A DNA stretch of 40,886 nucleotides from positions 1 through 40,886 of the forward strand of contig CAZAMT010000007.1 of assembly GCA_964486145.1 (NCBI GenBank). The letters run 5' to 3'. Position 1 is the stretch's first letter; each line of letters starts with the position of its first letter. The position numbers were made by a program, and so were the translations under genes. Shown one piece after another: positions 9,339 to 18,612 of the stretch. The notes under the pieces are model-generated. The model did no database searches, was not told the DNA's origin, and saw nothing but the letters and a program-made list of their open reading frames with translations. Source of the DNA: CAZAMT01 sp964486145 (lineage in GTDB: Bacteria; Bacteroidota; Bacteroidia; Bacteroidales; JAAAOM01).

Positions 9339-10286
9339 TTATAAAAAAGCGTAAATCATTTCCTCTGATGGTTGCTGGTGTAAACTTTCTAGTTTTGTCC
9401 GAATGTCTTCTTCCCGATGTGGAATGCCGGTAAGCATTACTGAAATTTGTGGAAAACACACCTTACCTTTTTTATCAGAAACATGCACCTCCCGGATAAC
9501 TCCTTTTTCCACGGAAACTTTAATATTGTATGTATCAAAACGATTAACCAAAATATAGCGCGGGGAATACCCAAAATTCCAGTCCCAGGTAGTGTATTTT
9601 TCATCCATTAGCTGCCGGATGTTTTGTTGATCCTCAGATGTGAAAGTATAGTTTTCGGCACCAGGATGTAAAGCCGCAGCTTCCTCAAGCAGGAATGAGA
9701 AAAATTCCTCTGTTGTAAGATCTTTTTTCAACCACGGACGGATATTGGTCACCACGCTCCGTATGGATTTCACCGCTTTGTCTTTGTATTTGTTCAGATC
9801 AACACGAATGGCTTCATTTAACACATCGAGGTTTGAATCAAACAACAATGTACCATGGTGGAGTACACGCTTTTTAAACACATGTTCCGCATTGCCTGAA
9901 ATTTTAAGTCCGTTTACCCGCAGGTCGTTTTTACCTTCAAATTTGGCATTTACGCCCAGCTTTTCAAGTATCGAGATGACAGGCGCCGTGTATTTCCGGA
10001 AATCAATTAAATTTTTCCCTTCAACATTTTGAATGAAGGTGAAATTGATATTTCCAAGGTCATGATAAACGGTTCCACCACCTGACAGCCGTCTTATTAC
10101 TCTGATGTTGTTTTCTTTTATGTAACGGTAATTGATTTCGGCAAGGGTATTCTGGTGTTTACCAACAATTATGGAAGGTTCATTGATGTAAATCATAAAT
10201 ACATTATCGGAAAGTTCTCGTAAAAGATATTCCTCGGAGGCAATGTTAAAATACGGGTTTGTTGTATCGCTTTTTATAATTAACAT
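9339..10286 (-). CDS. lplA: Lipoate-protein ligase
   Basis: 315 residues, close to the length of the two-domain LplA family. The enzyme activates lipoate with ATP and transfers it to the lysine of lipoyl domains in 2-oxoacid dehydrogenases and GcvH. The catalytic domain shows FNIASEEYLL near residue 13, the conserved RRLSGGGTVYHDLGN block (about residues 65-79) that holds lipoyl-AMP, and LRVNGLKISGNAE near 123-135 with the expected lysine and glycines. The C-terminal accessory domain follows from about 250 (KYTTWDWNFGYSP). It is a monocistronic minus-strand gene divergent from the DUF6452 gene; the 96-base gap between them must hold both promoters. Octanoyltransferase activity is a less likely alternative given the full C-terminal domain. 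Confidence 0.92.
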   Translation of the reverse strand: MLIIKSDTTNPYFNIASEEYLLRELSDNVFMIYINEPSIIVGKHQNTLAEINYRYIKENNIRVIRRLSGGGTVYHDLGNINFTFIQNVEGKNLIDFRKYTAPVISILEKLGVNAKFEGKNDLRVNGLKISGNAEHVFKKRVLHHGTLLFDSNLDVLNEAIRVDLNKYKDKAVKSIRSVVTNIRPWLKKDLTTEEFFSFLLEEAAALHPGAENYTFTSEDQQNIRQLMDEKYTTWDWNFGYSPRYILVNRFDTYNIKVSVEKGVIREVHVSDKKGKVCFPQISVMLTGIPHREEDIRTKLESLHQQPSEEMIYAFL

Positions 10287-10383
10287 AAAAGAATCGCATT
10301 ATTAAAAGCTGTTTCGACAAATAAAATTAATTTTGAACAAATTTTTTGAAGAAAACCGGTATATCCATTAATTTGATCCTGCA

Positions 10384-11079
10384 TTGCATCAAAAAAACAA
10401 ATACATATCAAAAATACTTTTTATTTTCATTATCTCAGGGCTTTTTTTCATTACCACCCGATGCACGGATGAGCCTTGCTATGAAAACATGGACACGCCG
10501 GTAGTTATGACTTTTCATAAAAACAGTGGATTGCAACCCATTGATACCATACTCGATAGTTTACGGGTGATAGCAGGGAATGCCAACTACGGACTCCGAT
10601 ATACAAATGTCAAATCAATAAACCAGTTCCTTGATCCGGATAACAAGAGTACAGACTTCATCTTTTATTTTGATACGATTGCACAAATCAAATATGATTC
10701 GCTTCCGAAAGTGGTTGAAGTTGACAGTATTATAAAAGATACGGTTTTACTGATTCAGGATACACTTCGGTACGACTCTGCGTCAATGCATTACATAATT
10801 ACCACCCGGGAGGTTGACACATCTTTGCTTGTAATTGATACAACTGAAGTCATTGAATGGAACGTTTTTGTAGATTCAATATTTACAAATGAAGTAGTTG
10901 ACAATGTTTCTTTACAATATAAACCGGTTCCACACCTTGTATCTCATAATTGTGGGTTTGCCATGTATTATGAAAATCTAAAAGTTGATTTTTACACAAC
11001 CAATTTTATTGATACCGTTATCATCATTCAGCCAGATATTACCAATGAAGCACAGGAAAATATTGAAATACATTTTTAG
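10384..11079 (+). CDS. DUF6452-like lipoprotein
   Basis: 231 residues. The N-terminus KILFIFIISGLFFITTRC followed by TDEPCYENMDTPVVMTF fits a lipoprotein with an early cysteine pair. The CYENMDTPVVMTFHK block matches what I recall of the DUF6452 family, which is typically encoded directly before a DUF6048 outer-membrane protein, as here. The apparent start is a TTG, because no ATG lies in frame before the signal peptide. The 3' end overlaps the next gene by 35 bases. Function is unknown; the pairing suggests an outer-membrane lipoprotein/beta-barrel couple. First gene of a likely four-gene operon. Confidence 0.72.
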   Translation: MHQKNKYISKILFIFIISGLFFITTRCTDEPCYENMDTPVVMTFHKNSGLQPIDTILDSLRVIAGNANYGLRYTNVKSINQFLDPDNKSTDFIFYFDTIAQIKYDSLPKVVEVDSIIKDTVLLIQDTLRYDSASMHYIITTREVDTSLLVIDTTEVIEWNVFVDSIFTNEVVDNVSLQYKPVPHLVSHNCGFAMYYENLKVDFYTTNFIDTVIIIQPDITNEAQENIEIHF

Positions 11080-11704
11080 TTTGTTGATTCTTATTCATTT
11101 TCAGGTGGGAGCGCAGGATACATCTGCGTTTGATGGCATCAGGCTGAGCGTTGATTTAGGGAGTCTTCCCGGCTTGTATATTTTTCCGGATCAACAGCGG
11201 TTTGAATTACAAACGGATTTTAAATTTAAACCGGATTTCTATGGAGTAGGAGAGGCCGGTCTTTTCAAAACAAGCAGGGAACGGGATAATTTCAATTATT
11301 TCCAGAGTGGTACATTTTACCGGGTGGGGTTAGGATACAATGCCATTGAATCAGAACAGGATGATATTTTAACCATTGGTGGCCGCATAGGTTCTTCATT
11401 TTTTAGTCAGTATGCGGAAAACATATCAATTACTGCAACCGATTCCATGTGGAATGACGTTTCCGTTGCCCGCATTCAGGAACAATCGCATTCAGCCTTT
11501 TGGATTGAACTGGTGTTAAGTATGAAGGTTGAACTGGTACATAATCTTTACATTGGATGGACAGTGCGGGGCCGGGCAATGCTCTTCGGAGCAAAGGCAA
11601 AACATCTGGAACCTTATTATGTTCCGGGTTTTGGCAGGGGAAACAAAAAAACGGCAGTTGGGTTTAATTATTATATATGTTATAAAATACCTTTAAATTT
11701 TTAG
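11045..11704 (+). CDS. DUF6048-like outer-membrane protein
   Basis: 219 residues from the chosen ATG at 11045. A longer frame opens at 10985, but its first 20 residues precede a proper signal peptide (MKHRKILKYIFSLLILIHFQ, ending VGAQ), so the internal Met is the better start. The mature part has alternating beta strands (VDLGSLPGLYIF, FYRVGLGYNAI, IGGRIGSSFFSQYAE) and ends YYICYKIPLNF with a terminal Phe, as expected of a small outer-membrane barrel. It overlaps the DUF6452 gene and precedes pepT by 2 bases, so it is likely co-transcribed and translationally coupled. Function is unknown. Confidence 0.75.
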   Translation: MKHRKILKYIFSLLILIHFQVGAQDTSAFDGIRLSVDLGSLPGLYIFPDQQRFELQTDFKFKPDFYGVGEAGLFKTSRERDNFNYFQSGTFYRVGLGYNAIESEQDDILTIGGRIGSSFFSQYAENISITATDSMWNDVSVARIQEQSHSAFWIELVLSMKVELVHNLYIGWTVRGRAMLFGAKAKHLEPYYVPGFGRGNKKTAVGFNYYICYKIPLNF

Positions 11705-11706
11705 TT

Positions 11707-12927
11707 ATGGACCATTTACTGGATAGATTTTTACGATACGTTAAAATTGATACCCAATCAGATCCTGAGTCAACAACGTTTCCATCAACAAAGAAGCAGT
11801 TTGAGCTGCTGAAATTACTTGTAGAAGAGATGAAAGGGTATGGGATTGAGGATGTTGAGATGGATAATAACGGATACGTTATGGCAACCATTCCTTCGAA
11901 TATTGATAAAAATGTTCCAACCGTGGGTTTTATAGCCCATGTAGATACCAGCCCGGATATGCCCGGATTGAATGTGAATCCGCAGATAATGGAGAATTAC
12001 GATGGAAAGGTCATCAAATTAAATGATCGGGTAAAGCTCTCTCCGGTTGAATTTCCACATTTGTTGAAATATAAAGGTCAGACACTCATTACCACCGATG
12101 GCACAACATTGCTTGGAGCAGATGACAAAGCCGGTGTGGCTGAAATCATGACTGCCGCTGAATACCTGATGTCCCATCCGGAATTGAAGCATGGAAAAAT
12201 CCGGATAGGATTTACACCGGATGAAGAGATTGGTAAAGGTGCCGATTATTTTGATGTGAAAAAATTTGGGGCTGATTTTGCCTACACCCTGGATGGAGGT
12301 GAAATCGGAGAACTGGAATTTGAGAATTTCAATGCAGCGCTGGCAAAAATTAAAATAAACGGCAAGAACGTGCACCCCGGTACGGCAAAAGACGTGATGA
12401 TAAATTCCATGTTGGTTGCTATGGAATTAAATGAGATGCTCCCACCAAATCAAAGGCCGGAGCACACCCAAAAATATGAAGGGTTTTACCATCTGGTTTC
12501 TTTCAAAGGATCTGTGGAGGAATCAGAAATACAGTATATTGTTAGGGACCATGACAAAGATAAATTTGAATACAAAAAACAACTTTTTGAAGAGGCCGTT
12601 CATTTTATCAATAAAAAGTACGGAAGTATCGTTGAGCTCGAATTGAAAGATCAGTATTACAACATGCGTGAAAAGATAGAGCCGGTATTTCATATCATTG
12701 AAATTGCAAAAAATGCCTTTGAAGCAGTAGGAGTTGAGCCGAATATCAAGGCGATCCGGGGAGGAACGGATGGTGCCAGGCTTTCATACATGGGTTTACC
12801 AACTCCCAATATTTTTGCAGGAGGACATAATTTTCATGGGAAATATGAATATGTTCCTCTTCATTCCATGCAAAAGTCTGTTCAGGTTATTTTGAAAATT
12901 GCTGAACTTGTTGGTAAAAAACAGTAA
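11707..12927 (+). CDS. pepT: Peptidase T (tripeptide aminopeptidase)
   Basis: 406 residues, the normal PepT length. It is a cytoplasmic M20-family dizinc enzyme that removes the N-terminal residue from tripeptides. Visible motifs: GFIAHVDTSPD with His78 and Asp80 (first metal-site motif), TTDGTTLLGADDKAGVAEI near residues 136-154 with the bridging Asp, TPDEEIGKGADYFD near 172 with the catalytic Glu pair, TLDGGEIGELEFENFNAA, and a late AGGHNFHGKYEYVPL with the final metal-binding His. No signal peptide is present. It sits in the plus-strand cluster between a DUF6048 gene and an exported nucleoside hydrolase, with gaps of 2 and 5 bases. Confidence 0.96.
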   Translation: MDHLLDRFLRYVKIDTQSDPESTTFPSTKKQFELLKLLVEEMKGYGIEDVEMDNNGYVMATIPSNIDKNVPTVGFIAHVDTSPDMPGLNVNPQIMENYDGKVIKLNDRVKLSPVEFPHLLKYKGQTLITTDGTTLLGADDKAGVAEIMTAAEYLMSHPELKHGKIRIGFTPDEEIGKGADYFDVKKFGADFAYTLDGGEIGELEFENFNAALAKIKINGKNVHPGTAKDVMINSMLVAMELNEMLPPNQRPEHTQKYEGFYHLVSFKGSVEESEIQYIVRDHDKDKFEYKKQLFEEAVHFINKKYGSIVELELKDQYYNMREKIEPVFHIIEIAKNAFEAVGVEPNIKAIRGGTDGARLSYMGLPTPNIFAGGHNFHGKYEYVPLHSMQKSVQVILKIAELVGKKQ

Positions 12928-12932
12928 AGATT

Positions 12933-13946
12933 ATGTATAAAACATTGCTTTTTGTGATCGGTTTGACGCTGGTTGTGCAACATTCAATTGGCCAGCAAAA
13001 AAGTCAAAAAGTTATTATCGATTGTGATCCCGGCATTGATGATGCCATTGCTCTGATTGTTGCCCTGGAATCTTCACAACTCGAAATTATTGGAATAACA
13101 ACGGTTTTTGGGAATGTTGAAACATCCCTTGCAACGGAAAATGCCATGCGGATTCTGGATATAACCGGCAGGAACATCCCGGTTTTTGAAGGAGCAAAAA
13201 GGCCACTGTACGCGAAACCACTGGTTCCACCGGACTATGTCCATGGTAATGATGGGCTGGGGAATGTGGGTTATCCCGGGTCTGCAAAAACACCTGAAAA
13301 TGAGCCGGCCGCGGGTTTTATTGTTAATGCTGTTAAAAAAAATCCGGGTGAAATTTCTGTTCTTACCCTTGGTCCAATGACAAATCTCGCTCTTGCCGCT
13401 AAACTTGATCCCCATCTGCCCCAATATGTAAAGCAGGTAATTGTGATGGGAGGAGCCGTTTCAGTCCCCGGAAATGTTACTCCGGTTGCCGAGGCAAACA
13501 TAATGGGCGATCCGCATGCAGCAGATATTGTTTTTACCTCACCAATGAATGTCACAATGATTGGATTGGATGTTACAACCAAAGTGATTATAAATGAGGT
13601 ACACCTGTCCCAAATAAAAACGGGTAGCCGGGCATACGGAGATTTTATTTATGACATCAGCCAGTTTTACATGGATTTTTATCGGTCAACAGGTGTCAAC
13701 GGTATGTATGCACATGATCCAACGGCTGTAGCATATTTGTTGAAACCTGAATTGTTTGCTACGGTTAATGCTCCGGTTAGAGTTGTTACACAGGGCATTG
13801 CCACTGGTGAAACCATTATGGCATATAATGAATTTACTGCAAGACAGGATCCCTGGAAAGAGCAACCGAAGGTGAAAGTTGCGACGGGAGTAGACTCAGA
13901 TCAAATTTTGAAAGTGTTTAATGACATTCTTTCCGGAACCAAATAA
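12933..13946 (+). CDS. Exported inosine/uridine-type nucleoside hydrolase
   Basis: 337 residues with a signal peptide (MYKTLLFVIGLTLVVQHSIGQ), so it probably acts in the periplasm, hydrolysing the N-glycosidic bond of scavenged ribonucleosides. The calcium-binding signature DCDPGIDDAIAL spans residues 30-41 (Asp32, Asp36, Asp37), followed by GNDGLGNVG, VLTLGPMTNLALA near 145, VIVMGGAV near 169, EANIMGDPHAA near 187 and YAHDPTAVAYL near 265, the last providing the conserved C-terminal Asp. This is the full IUNH domain. Substrate preference (purine or pyrimidine) cannot be told from these motifs. It is the last gene of the cluster and is followed at once by a hairpin terminator shared with the convergent betaine operon. 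Confidence 0.93.
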   Translation: MYKTLLFVIGLTLVVQHSIGQQKSQKVIIDCDPGIDDAIALIVALESSQLEIIGITTVFGNVETSLATENAMRILDITGRNIPVFEGAKRPLYAKPLVPPDYVHGNDGLGNVGYPGSAKTPENEPAAGFIVNAVKKNPGEISVLTLGPMTNLALAAKLDPHLPQYVKQVIVMGGAVSVPGNVTPVAEANIMGDPHAADIVFTSPMNVTMIGLDVTTKVIINEVHLSQIKTGSRAYGDFIYDISQFYMDFYRSTGVNGMYAHDPTAVAYLLKPELFATVNAPVRVVTQGIATGETIMAYNEFTARQDPWKEQPKVKVATGVDSDQILKVFNDILSGTK

Positions 13947-13947
13947 A

Positions 13948-13982
13948 AAACCGCAAGGACAATTGCCCTGCGGTTTGAATTT
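13948..13982. terminator. Bidirectional hairpin terminator
   Basis: AAACCGCA (13948-13955) pairs with TGCGGTTT (13969-13976). The minus-strand side is followed by a strong T run (TTTTTTATTT read downstream). It separates the convergent nucleoside hydrolase and betaine-binding protein genes. Confidence 0.75.
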
Positions 13983-14003
13983 CTACAGTATTTGTTTTAA
14001 TCA

Positions 14004-14891
14004 TTAAAACCAGCCATCGATCATTGATTTGTGGCTTTCGTACCATTCTTTGGCTGCTGCTTCGGCGTCACTTCCCTGCTCAATTGCACCCATCAATGAA
14101 TACAACTGTTGTTCCTGGAGATTGAAATTTTGGAAAAAAGTGTTTAGTTTCGGGTAATCATCAGCAAATCCGGTTCTTGAAACGATGGCACATACATCTT
14201 TCGGATAAACTCCTTTTGGGTCTTCAAGATATTTAATATCGTAGTCAGCCCACATGTAATGGGGTTTCCAACCTGTAATAGCAACCCAGTTCTCGCTGTT
14301 AACAGCTTTTTTAAGACTTGCCATCATGGCCGGGCCGGACGATGTAACCTGTTTGAAATCAAGTCCGTACTCCTCAATCGCTTTTTGCGTATTTCGGTGT
14401 ATTCCTGCACCACTTCCAATGCCAATGATTTCACCATCGAATTTTTCTTTTTGTTCATTCAATTCTTCGATGGAATTGATGGTAACATACGAAGGTACAA
14501 CAATACCGGTCGTTCCATTACTGAATGATTCACCAATTTTTACCAGGTTGTCGCCATATTTTTCCCAGTAATCGGCATGTGTATGCGGGAGCCATGCATC
14601 AAGGAAGATATCGGCATCGCCTTTTGCGATTGAAGCATAAATTGGACCTGGCTCAATTGGTTTAATAGTTGGCTCATACCCATGTGCTTCTAAGGCTGCT
14701 TTTGCCAAATTAGTAAATGCGATACCCTCAGCCCAATTTGGGTAGAGTATGAGCAATTCCGTCATACCTGCTTTTTCTTCTCCCGATTCGGCAGTTTGTT
14801 TCTCACCTCCACCTGCGCACGAATACGCAAGGATTAAGGAAAATAATGCTAAACTTTTTAAAAAATTTTTGAATGTTTTCATAATGTTCAT
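14004..14891 (-). CDS. Glycine betaine ABC transporter substrate-binding lipoprotein
   Basis: 295 residues of the OpuAC/ProX type. The signal peptide ends FSLILAYSC-AGGG with a lipobox, so the protein is lipid-anchored. Motifs include LLILYPNWAEGIAFTNLAKAAL, KGDADIFLDAWLPHTHADYW (residues ~92-111), SSGPAMMASLKKAV and ITGWKPHYMWADYDIKYLEDP. These contain several Trp/Tyr residues of the kind that form the aromatic cage for quaternary ammonium ligands. The start could be Met1 or Met4. It is the last gene of porin-ATPase-permease-binding protein, 85 bases after the permease, and ends at a terminator. Choline or another betaine is possible as ligand. Confidence 0.93.
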   Translation of the reverse strand: MNIMKTFKNFLKSLALFSLILAYSCAGGGEKQTAESGEEKAGMTELLILYPNWAEGIAFTNLAKAALEAHGYEPTIKPIEPGPIYASIAKGDADIFLDAWLPHTHADYWEKYGDNLVKIGESFSNGTTGIVVPSYVTINSIEELNEQKEKFDGEIIGIGSGAGIHRNTQKAIEEYGLDFKQVTSSGPAMMASLKKAVNSENWVAITGWKPHYMWADYDIKYLEDPKGVYPKDVCAIVSRTGFADDYPKLNTFFQNFNLQEQQLYSLMGAIEQGSDAEAAAKEWYESHKSMIDGWF

Positions 14892-14976
14892 TTTATTGAT
14901 TAAGATTAATTGTTTTCAATTCGACCACTGATAAATTAAATGACTCAGTGAATATATTGTTCAATAGATTTTATAT

Positions 14977-15846
14977 TTATTTTTTACTAGTACCTAAAGC
15001 CTGGGTAACACGGTCAAGGATAATTGCCAGGACAACAATACCCAGTCCTGCTTCAAATCCCAGTCCCACATCGGCCTGAAGGATGCCCATGTACACTTTT
15101 TCCCCCAAACCTGCAGCTCCTACCATAGAAGCAATAACCACCATTGAAAGTGCGAGCATAATCACCTGATTCACACCTGCCAGTATGGTAGGCATGGCGA
15201 GTGGGATTTGTACTTTATATAATAATTGCCTGGAGCTGCAACCAAATGAATAGGATGCTTCCACAACTTCTCCCGGAACATTTCTGATACCAAGATTGGT
15301 AAGTCGGACTGCAGGAGGCAATGAAAAAACTACTGTTGCAACCACTCCGGGAACGTTGCCTACCGAGAAGAATAAAATTGCAGGAATCAGGTAAACAAAT
15401 GCCGGCATTGTCTGCATGAAATCAAGGATCGGCCTGACTACTTTCTCAACTCTATCACTTCGTGCACTCCAAATGCCAAGTGGAATACCAATGATTAATG
15501 CAATTATAGCCGATGATATAACCAGGGCAAGGGTTTGCATGGTCTCTTCCCAGAAATCCATTCCCCATAGCAATAGCAATCCCAAAATGGTGAAAATACC
15601 AACGCCACGGCCATTTTTCCAACCTTTTTTGGTCAAACCCATTTTAAAACCGCCTGCATTAACAAAATAAGCAATAAAGGCAATCAGAGCGATGATAACA
15701 ACTTCGGGAGGATACAACAAAATAGCCTGAAAACCTTCAACAACACCTTCAATAAATGTTGTTACACCATCAAAAAATGGTTCTCCTCCTTGTGACACTG
15801 AATCAATAAATCGCTCGATATATTTTCCTATATCAATTTTCTTCAT
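14977..15846 (-). CDS. Glycine betaine ABC transporter permease
   Basis: About 289 residues in the ProW/OpuAB family, with an N-terminal extension (~45 residues), roughly six membrane segments and the permease EAA-loop region EASYSFGCSSRQLLYKVQIPL followed by AMPTILAGVNQVIMLALSM. I place the start at the ATG at 15846, because AGGAGG at 15855-15860 lies 8 bases upstream; an in-frame TTG two codons earlier is too close to that site. The gene overlaps the end of the ATPase gene by 14 bases, which implies translational coupling. It is the membrane channel of the importer. Confidence 0.93.
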   Translation of the reverse strand: MKKIDIGKYIERFIDSVSQGGEPFFDGVTTFIEGVVEGFQAILLYPPEVVIIALIAFIAYFVNAGGFKMGLTKKGWKNGRGVGIFTILGLLLLWGMDFWEETMQTLALVISSAIIALIIGIPLGIWSARSDRVEKVVRPILDFMQTMPAFVYLIPAILFFSVGNVPGVVATVVFSLPPAVRLTNLGIRNVPGEVVEASYSFGCSSRQLLYKVQIPLAMPTILAGVNQVIMLALSMVVIASMVGAAGLGEKVYMGILQADVGLGFEAGLGIVVLAIILDRVTQALGTSKK

Positions 15847-17071
15847 ATCCAAGTCCTCCTTCTTCTTTTAGTTGCATGATTTCTTCCGGTTGTTTTCGCA
15901 TTACCTCGGCAATAATGGATGCATGTGCAACAATTCCCTTTAATTTCCAATTTTCATCCAAAACAGGGATTGAGAATTTGTTCTCAATGAACAAAGGCAA
16001 CAGGTCTACCACAGGGGAGTCCAAGCCAATGGAAGGCACATCCGAATGGATTACTTCGTCAAGCTTTTTTACGTCATTCTTAGCCAGCAAGGCAACTTCA
16101 TCATCCTGCACGAAGCCCTTAAATACATGGTTTTTGTCTACTACCGGAAGATGGCTTTGACCCTTCTCACGCATTCTCCTTAGTGCAACAGCAGGACCGT
16201 CCCTGTCAATTTCAACATGTGCAGGATTTTTAAACATTACAGATGATGCTGTTACAATATTGCTTCGGTCAACATTTTCCACGAATGCTTTTACATAATC
16301 ATCCGCAGGTTCTGTCAGGATTTCCTCCGGTGTACCTATTTGCACAATCATTCCATCTTTCATGATTGCAATACGGTCACCAAGTTTCAATGCTTCATCG
16401 AGGTCGTGAGTTATAAACAGGATGGTTTTTTCCAATTTTCTCTGAATATCTATCAGTTCATCCTGCATGTTGCTTCGGATTAATGGGTCCAGAGCACTAA
16501 ACGCCTCGTCCATCAGCAATATCTCCGGATTGTTTGCAAGCGCCCGGGCAAGACCCACACGCTGTTGCATACCACCACTCAGCTCTCCGGTCATCATGTT
16601 CTCATATCCTTCGAGACCAACGGTTTTAATCGCTTCCATCGCTTTTTGATCGCGTTCTTCTTGTGGTGCACCCTGCAATTCCAGTCCAAATCCTACATTG
16701 GAAATAACTGTCCGGTGCGGGAGCAATCCAAAATGCTGGAATACCATTGACATGCTTTTTCTTCGGATTTCCAACAATCGATCTTTCGAAACTTTCGCTA
16801 CATCCTCGCCATGCAAAATAATATTTCCACGTGTGGGGTTTATCAATCTGTTAAAACACCTCAGCAGCGTAGATTTACCGCTCCCTGAAAGTCCCATGAT
16901 AACAAATATTTCACCTTCATGAATTTCGAAGCTGGCTTTGTTAACTGCAACAGTACATCCCGTTTTTTTCAGAATCTCATTTTTATCCAGACCTTTCTCC
17001 ATAAGTTGAAAGGCCTGGTTTTTTTTACCTCCGAAAATAAGGGATAGCTCATTTACTTTAATTTTTGCCAT
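15833..17071 (-). CDS. Glycine betaine/proline ABC transporter ATPase with tandem CBS domains
   Basis: 412 residues of the ProV/OpuAA family. Visible: Walker A GLSGSGKST (about residue 59), Q-loop VFQHFGLLPHRTV, ABC signature ELSGGMQQRVGLARAL near 164, Walker B EILLMDEAFSALDP, and the H-loop FITHDLDEAL. The C-terminal ~130 residues form a CBS pair (blocks GQSHLPVVDKNHVFKGFV and FSIPVLDENWKLKGIVA), which in OpuA senses ionic strength or cyclic-di-AMP. It energises the importer on the cytoplasmic face. It comes 54 bases after the porin gene and overlaps the permease by 14 bases. Confidence 0.95.
   Translation of the reverse strand: MAKIKVNELSLIFGGKKNQAFQLMEKGLDKNEILKKTGCTVAVNKASFEIHEGEIFVIMGLSGSGKSTLLRCFNRLINPTRGNIILHGEDVAKVSKDRLLEIRRKSMSMVFQHFGLLPHRTVISNVGFGLELQGAPQEERDQKAMEAIKTVGLEGYENMMTGELSGGMQQRVGLARALANNPEILLMDEAFSALDPLIRSNMQDELIDIQRKLEKTILFITHDLDEALKLGDRIAIMKDGMIVQIGTPEEILTEPADDYVKAFVENVDRSNIVTASSVMFKNPAHVEIDRDGPAVALRRMREKGQSHLPVVDKNHVFKGFVQDDEVALLAKNDVKKLDEVIHSDVPSIGLDSPVVDLLPLFIENKFSIPVLDENWKLKGIVAHASIIAEVMRKQPEEIMQLKEEGGLGYEEN
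15855..15860 (-). promoter_or_regulatory. Strong Shine-Dalgarno for the permease start
   Basis: AGGAGG on the minus strand, inside the end of the ATPase gene, 8 bases ahead of the ATG at 15846. It decides the permease start and is unusual here, since most genes in this window lack a clear Shine-Dalgarno, as is common in Bacteroidota. Confidence 0.7.
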
Positions 17072-17125
17072 ATATATGATTTCCCGTTTATTGTAAATGC
17101 TTTTTAGCCTTATGAATAGGGCAGG

Positions 17126-18400
17126 TTAGAAATAGTATCCCATGTTGATGTTGAACCTCATATTCCAGTCTAAATCCGATGTTGGCACCGGAGTTCCTAC
17201 TTCATCAGGTTCGGTTGTATAGTAAGGGCTGTTTTCATCATTTGAATACAGGCGGCCTTCACCTAATCCAACACCAAAATTATCAGTTAACCAGGGTTGG
17301 TTCTTACCCAATGCAAAATCAACATAGGTATAAATACTTCCCGCTGAAATCAGAAATCCTGGGATTAAGTGATGAACATCACTCAACTCTTCCAATGATT
17401 TATCCATAAAAGTGTAATCAACATAGGCCTGTATATTTGAAACAGGTCCAATCTCTACCGGGATGGAATATGCCAGACCGGCAACATACATATTCGCTTT
17501 TGAAGCAACCGGGTAATTAAAGCCATAGGCTCCCATTTGCACGATATCTAAATCTTCACCGCCATCTCCTTGAGCGGAGTAGCTATAATTAACAAATTCG
17601 CCTTTGAAATTGAAATTTCCAAAATTTGCATTTACATGGCCGGCAAAAGCTGTAGACATTTCAGCTTCTTCAAGAACACCATTGTAAATTCCACCTACCT
17701 GCACGGATGCTCCGAGTTCAACTCCTTCGGTTACATCATAAAGCAGTTGTCCGTTGAATGTATTTAATTCTCTTAAAGTTGCTGACACCTGGTTTACATT
17801 GCCTGCATCGTCAACAAACGAACCCGAACCTGGTGTAATGTCATACGAATATCTTCCGGGGCCTGATCCGCCAAACGTAACGTCACCGCCAAAGATCGGT
17901 CCTTCCGGTTCTTGCTGGCGATAATAGGCAACATTTAAACTCAAGGATTCGGAAAGATTAAAATCGAAGCCTAATCCCATGTCATAGTCGTCTTCAAGTC
18001 CAACATAATAAGGGAGTTGAAACCACCAGGAATGGGAAGCATATTTTGTTATACCAAACGGTTTCTGGAATGCACCTAATTTCATGTAAACATTGTCGTT
18101 AAATCCATATCCAACATATCCGTGATGAATAAAGTGTGTTCCGAATGTTGGGTAAAAGCGGTATTCAAAGCTTAAGTCTATGCCAGCGGTGCGGGCATCA
18201 ATATTCAGCCTCCAGGTATCCCAGGTAGCCGTGTTGGATGCAGCATCGTGATCAGATTCATAAAACGTACTGATCCAGTTGAATCTGACTGCCCCACCAA
18301 TTTTCAGGTAATCGTCATTTTCTTCTTCCTGAGCAAAAATATTAACACTATTAAAAACAATGAAAGCAAATAAAATAAAACAAAGTTTTAATTTAATCAT
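17126..18400 (-). CDS. Outer-membrane porin (OprO/OprP-like barrel)
   Basis: 424 residues with a signal peptide ending NSVNIFAQ. The mature protein is rich in alternating beta strands typical of 16-strand porins: AVRFNWISTFYESD, WRLNIDARTAGIDLSFEYRF, VYMKLGAFQKPFGI and DDYDMGLGFDFNLSESLSL, ending NINMGYYF with the terminal Phe recognised by the BAM machinery. The GAFQKPFGI segment is typical of the phosphate-selective porin O/P superfamily, but these proteins are not all phosphate porins. Its place as first gene of the betaine operon suggests it admits betaine or related osmolytes; that is inference. The long leader (18401 to about 18574) may be regulatory. Confidence 0.85.
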   Translation of the reverse strand: MIKLKLCFILFAFIVFNSVNIFAQEEENDDYLKIGGAVRFNWISTFYESDHDAASNTATWDTWRLNIDARTAGIDLSFEYRFYPTFGTHFIHHGYVGYGFNDNVYMKLGAFQKPFGITKYASHSWWFQLPYYVGLEDDYDMGLGFDFNLSESLSLNVAYYRQQEPEGPIFGGDVTFGGSGPGRYSYDITPGSGSFVDDAGNVNQVSATLRELNTFNGQLLYDVTEGVELGASVQVGGIYNGVLEEAEMSTAFAGHVNANFGNFNFKGEFVNYSYSAQGDGGEDLDIVQMGAYGFNYPVASKANMYVAGLAYSIPVEIGPVSNIQAYVDYTFMDKSLEELSDVHHLIPGFLISAGSIYTYVDFALGKNQPWLTDNFGVGLGEGRLYSNDENSPYYTTEPDEVGTPVPTSDLDWNMRFNINMGYYF

Positions 18401-18581
18401 AAATAAATTTTTAAGTTTAACAATAAATTATATTTGGTTCAGCCGCCAAAATGCGGAAAAAGTCAGAAAACAATTGAATAAAAAACCATTTTCATTATAT
18501 GGTTTAATGATGTATTTACATCTAAACCCACGGTTGAAGGAATTGTTTTTAAAGAATGTTTCATTTGTTTAAATTGTGCTG

Positions 18582-18612
18582 CAAAGCTACAAAATGTAAT
18601 TGTTTATCAAAA
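18582..18612 (-). promoter_or_regulatory. Bacteroidota-type promoter for the porin/betaine operon
   Basis: On the minus strand TTTTG (18612-18608) is followed 18 bases later by TAGCTTTG (18589-18582), a match to the -33 TTTG / -7 TAnnTTTG pattern. Transcription would begin near 18575, leaving a ~175-base leader before the porin gene. Confidence 0.5.

Noticed and set aside
13074..13582. Two long minus-strand frames across the nucleoside hydrolase gene
   Set aside because: They are antisense shadows of a strongly conserved enzyme.
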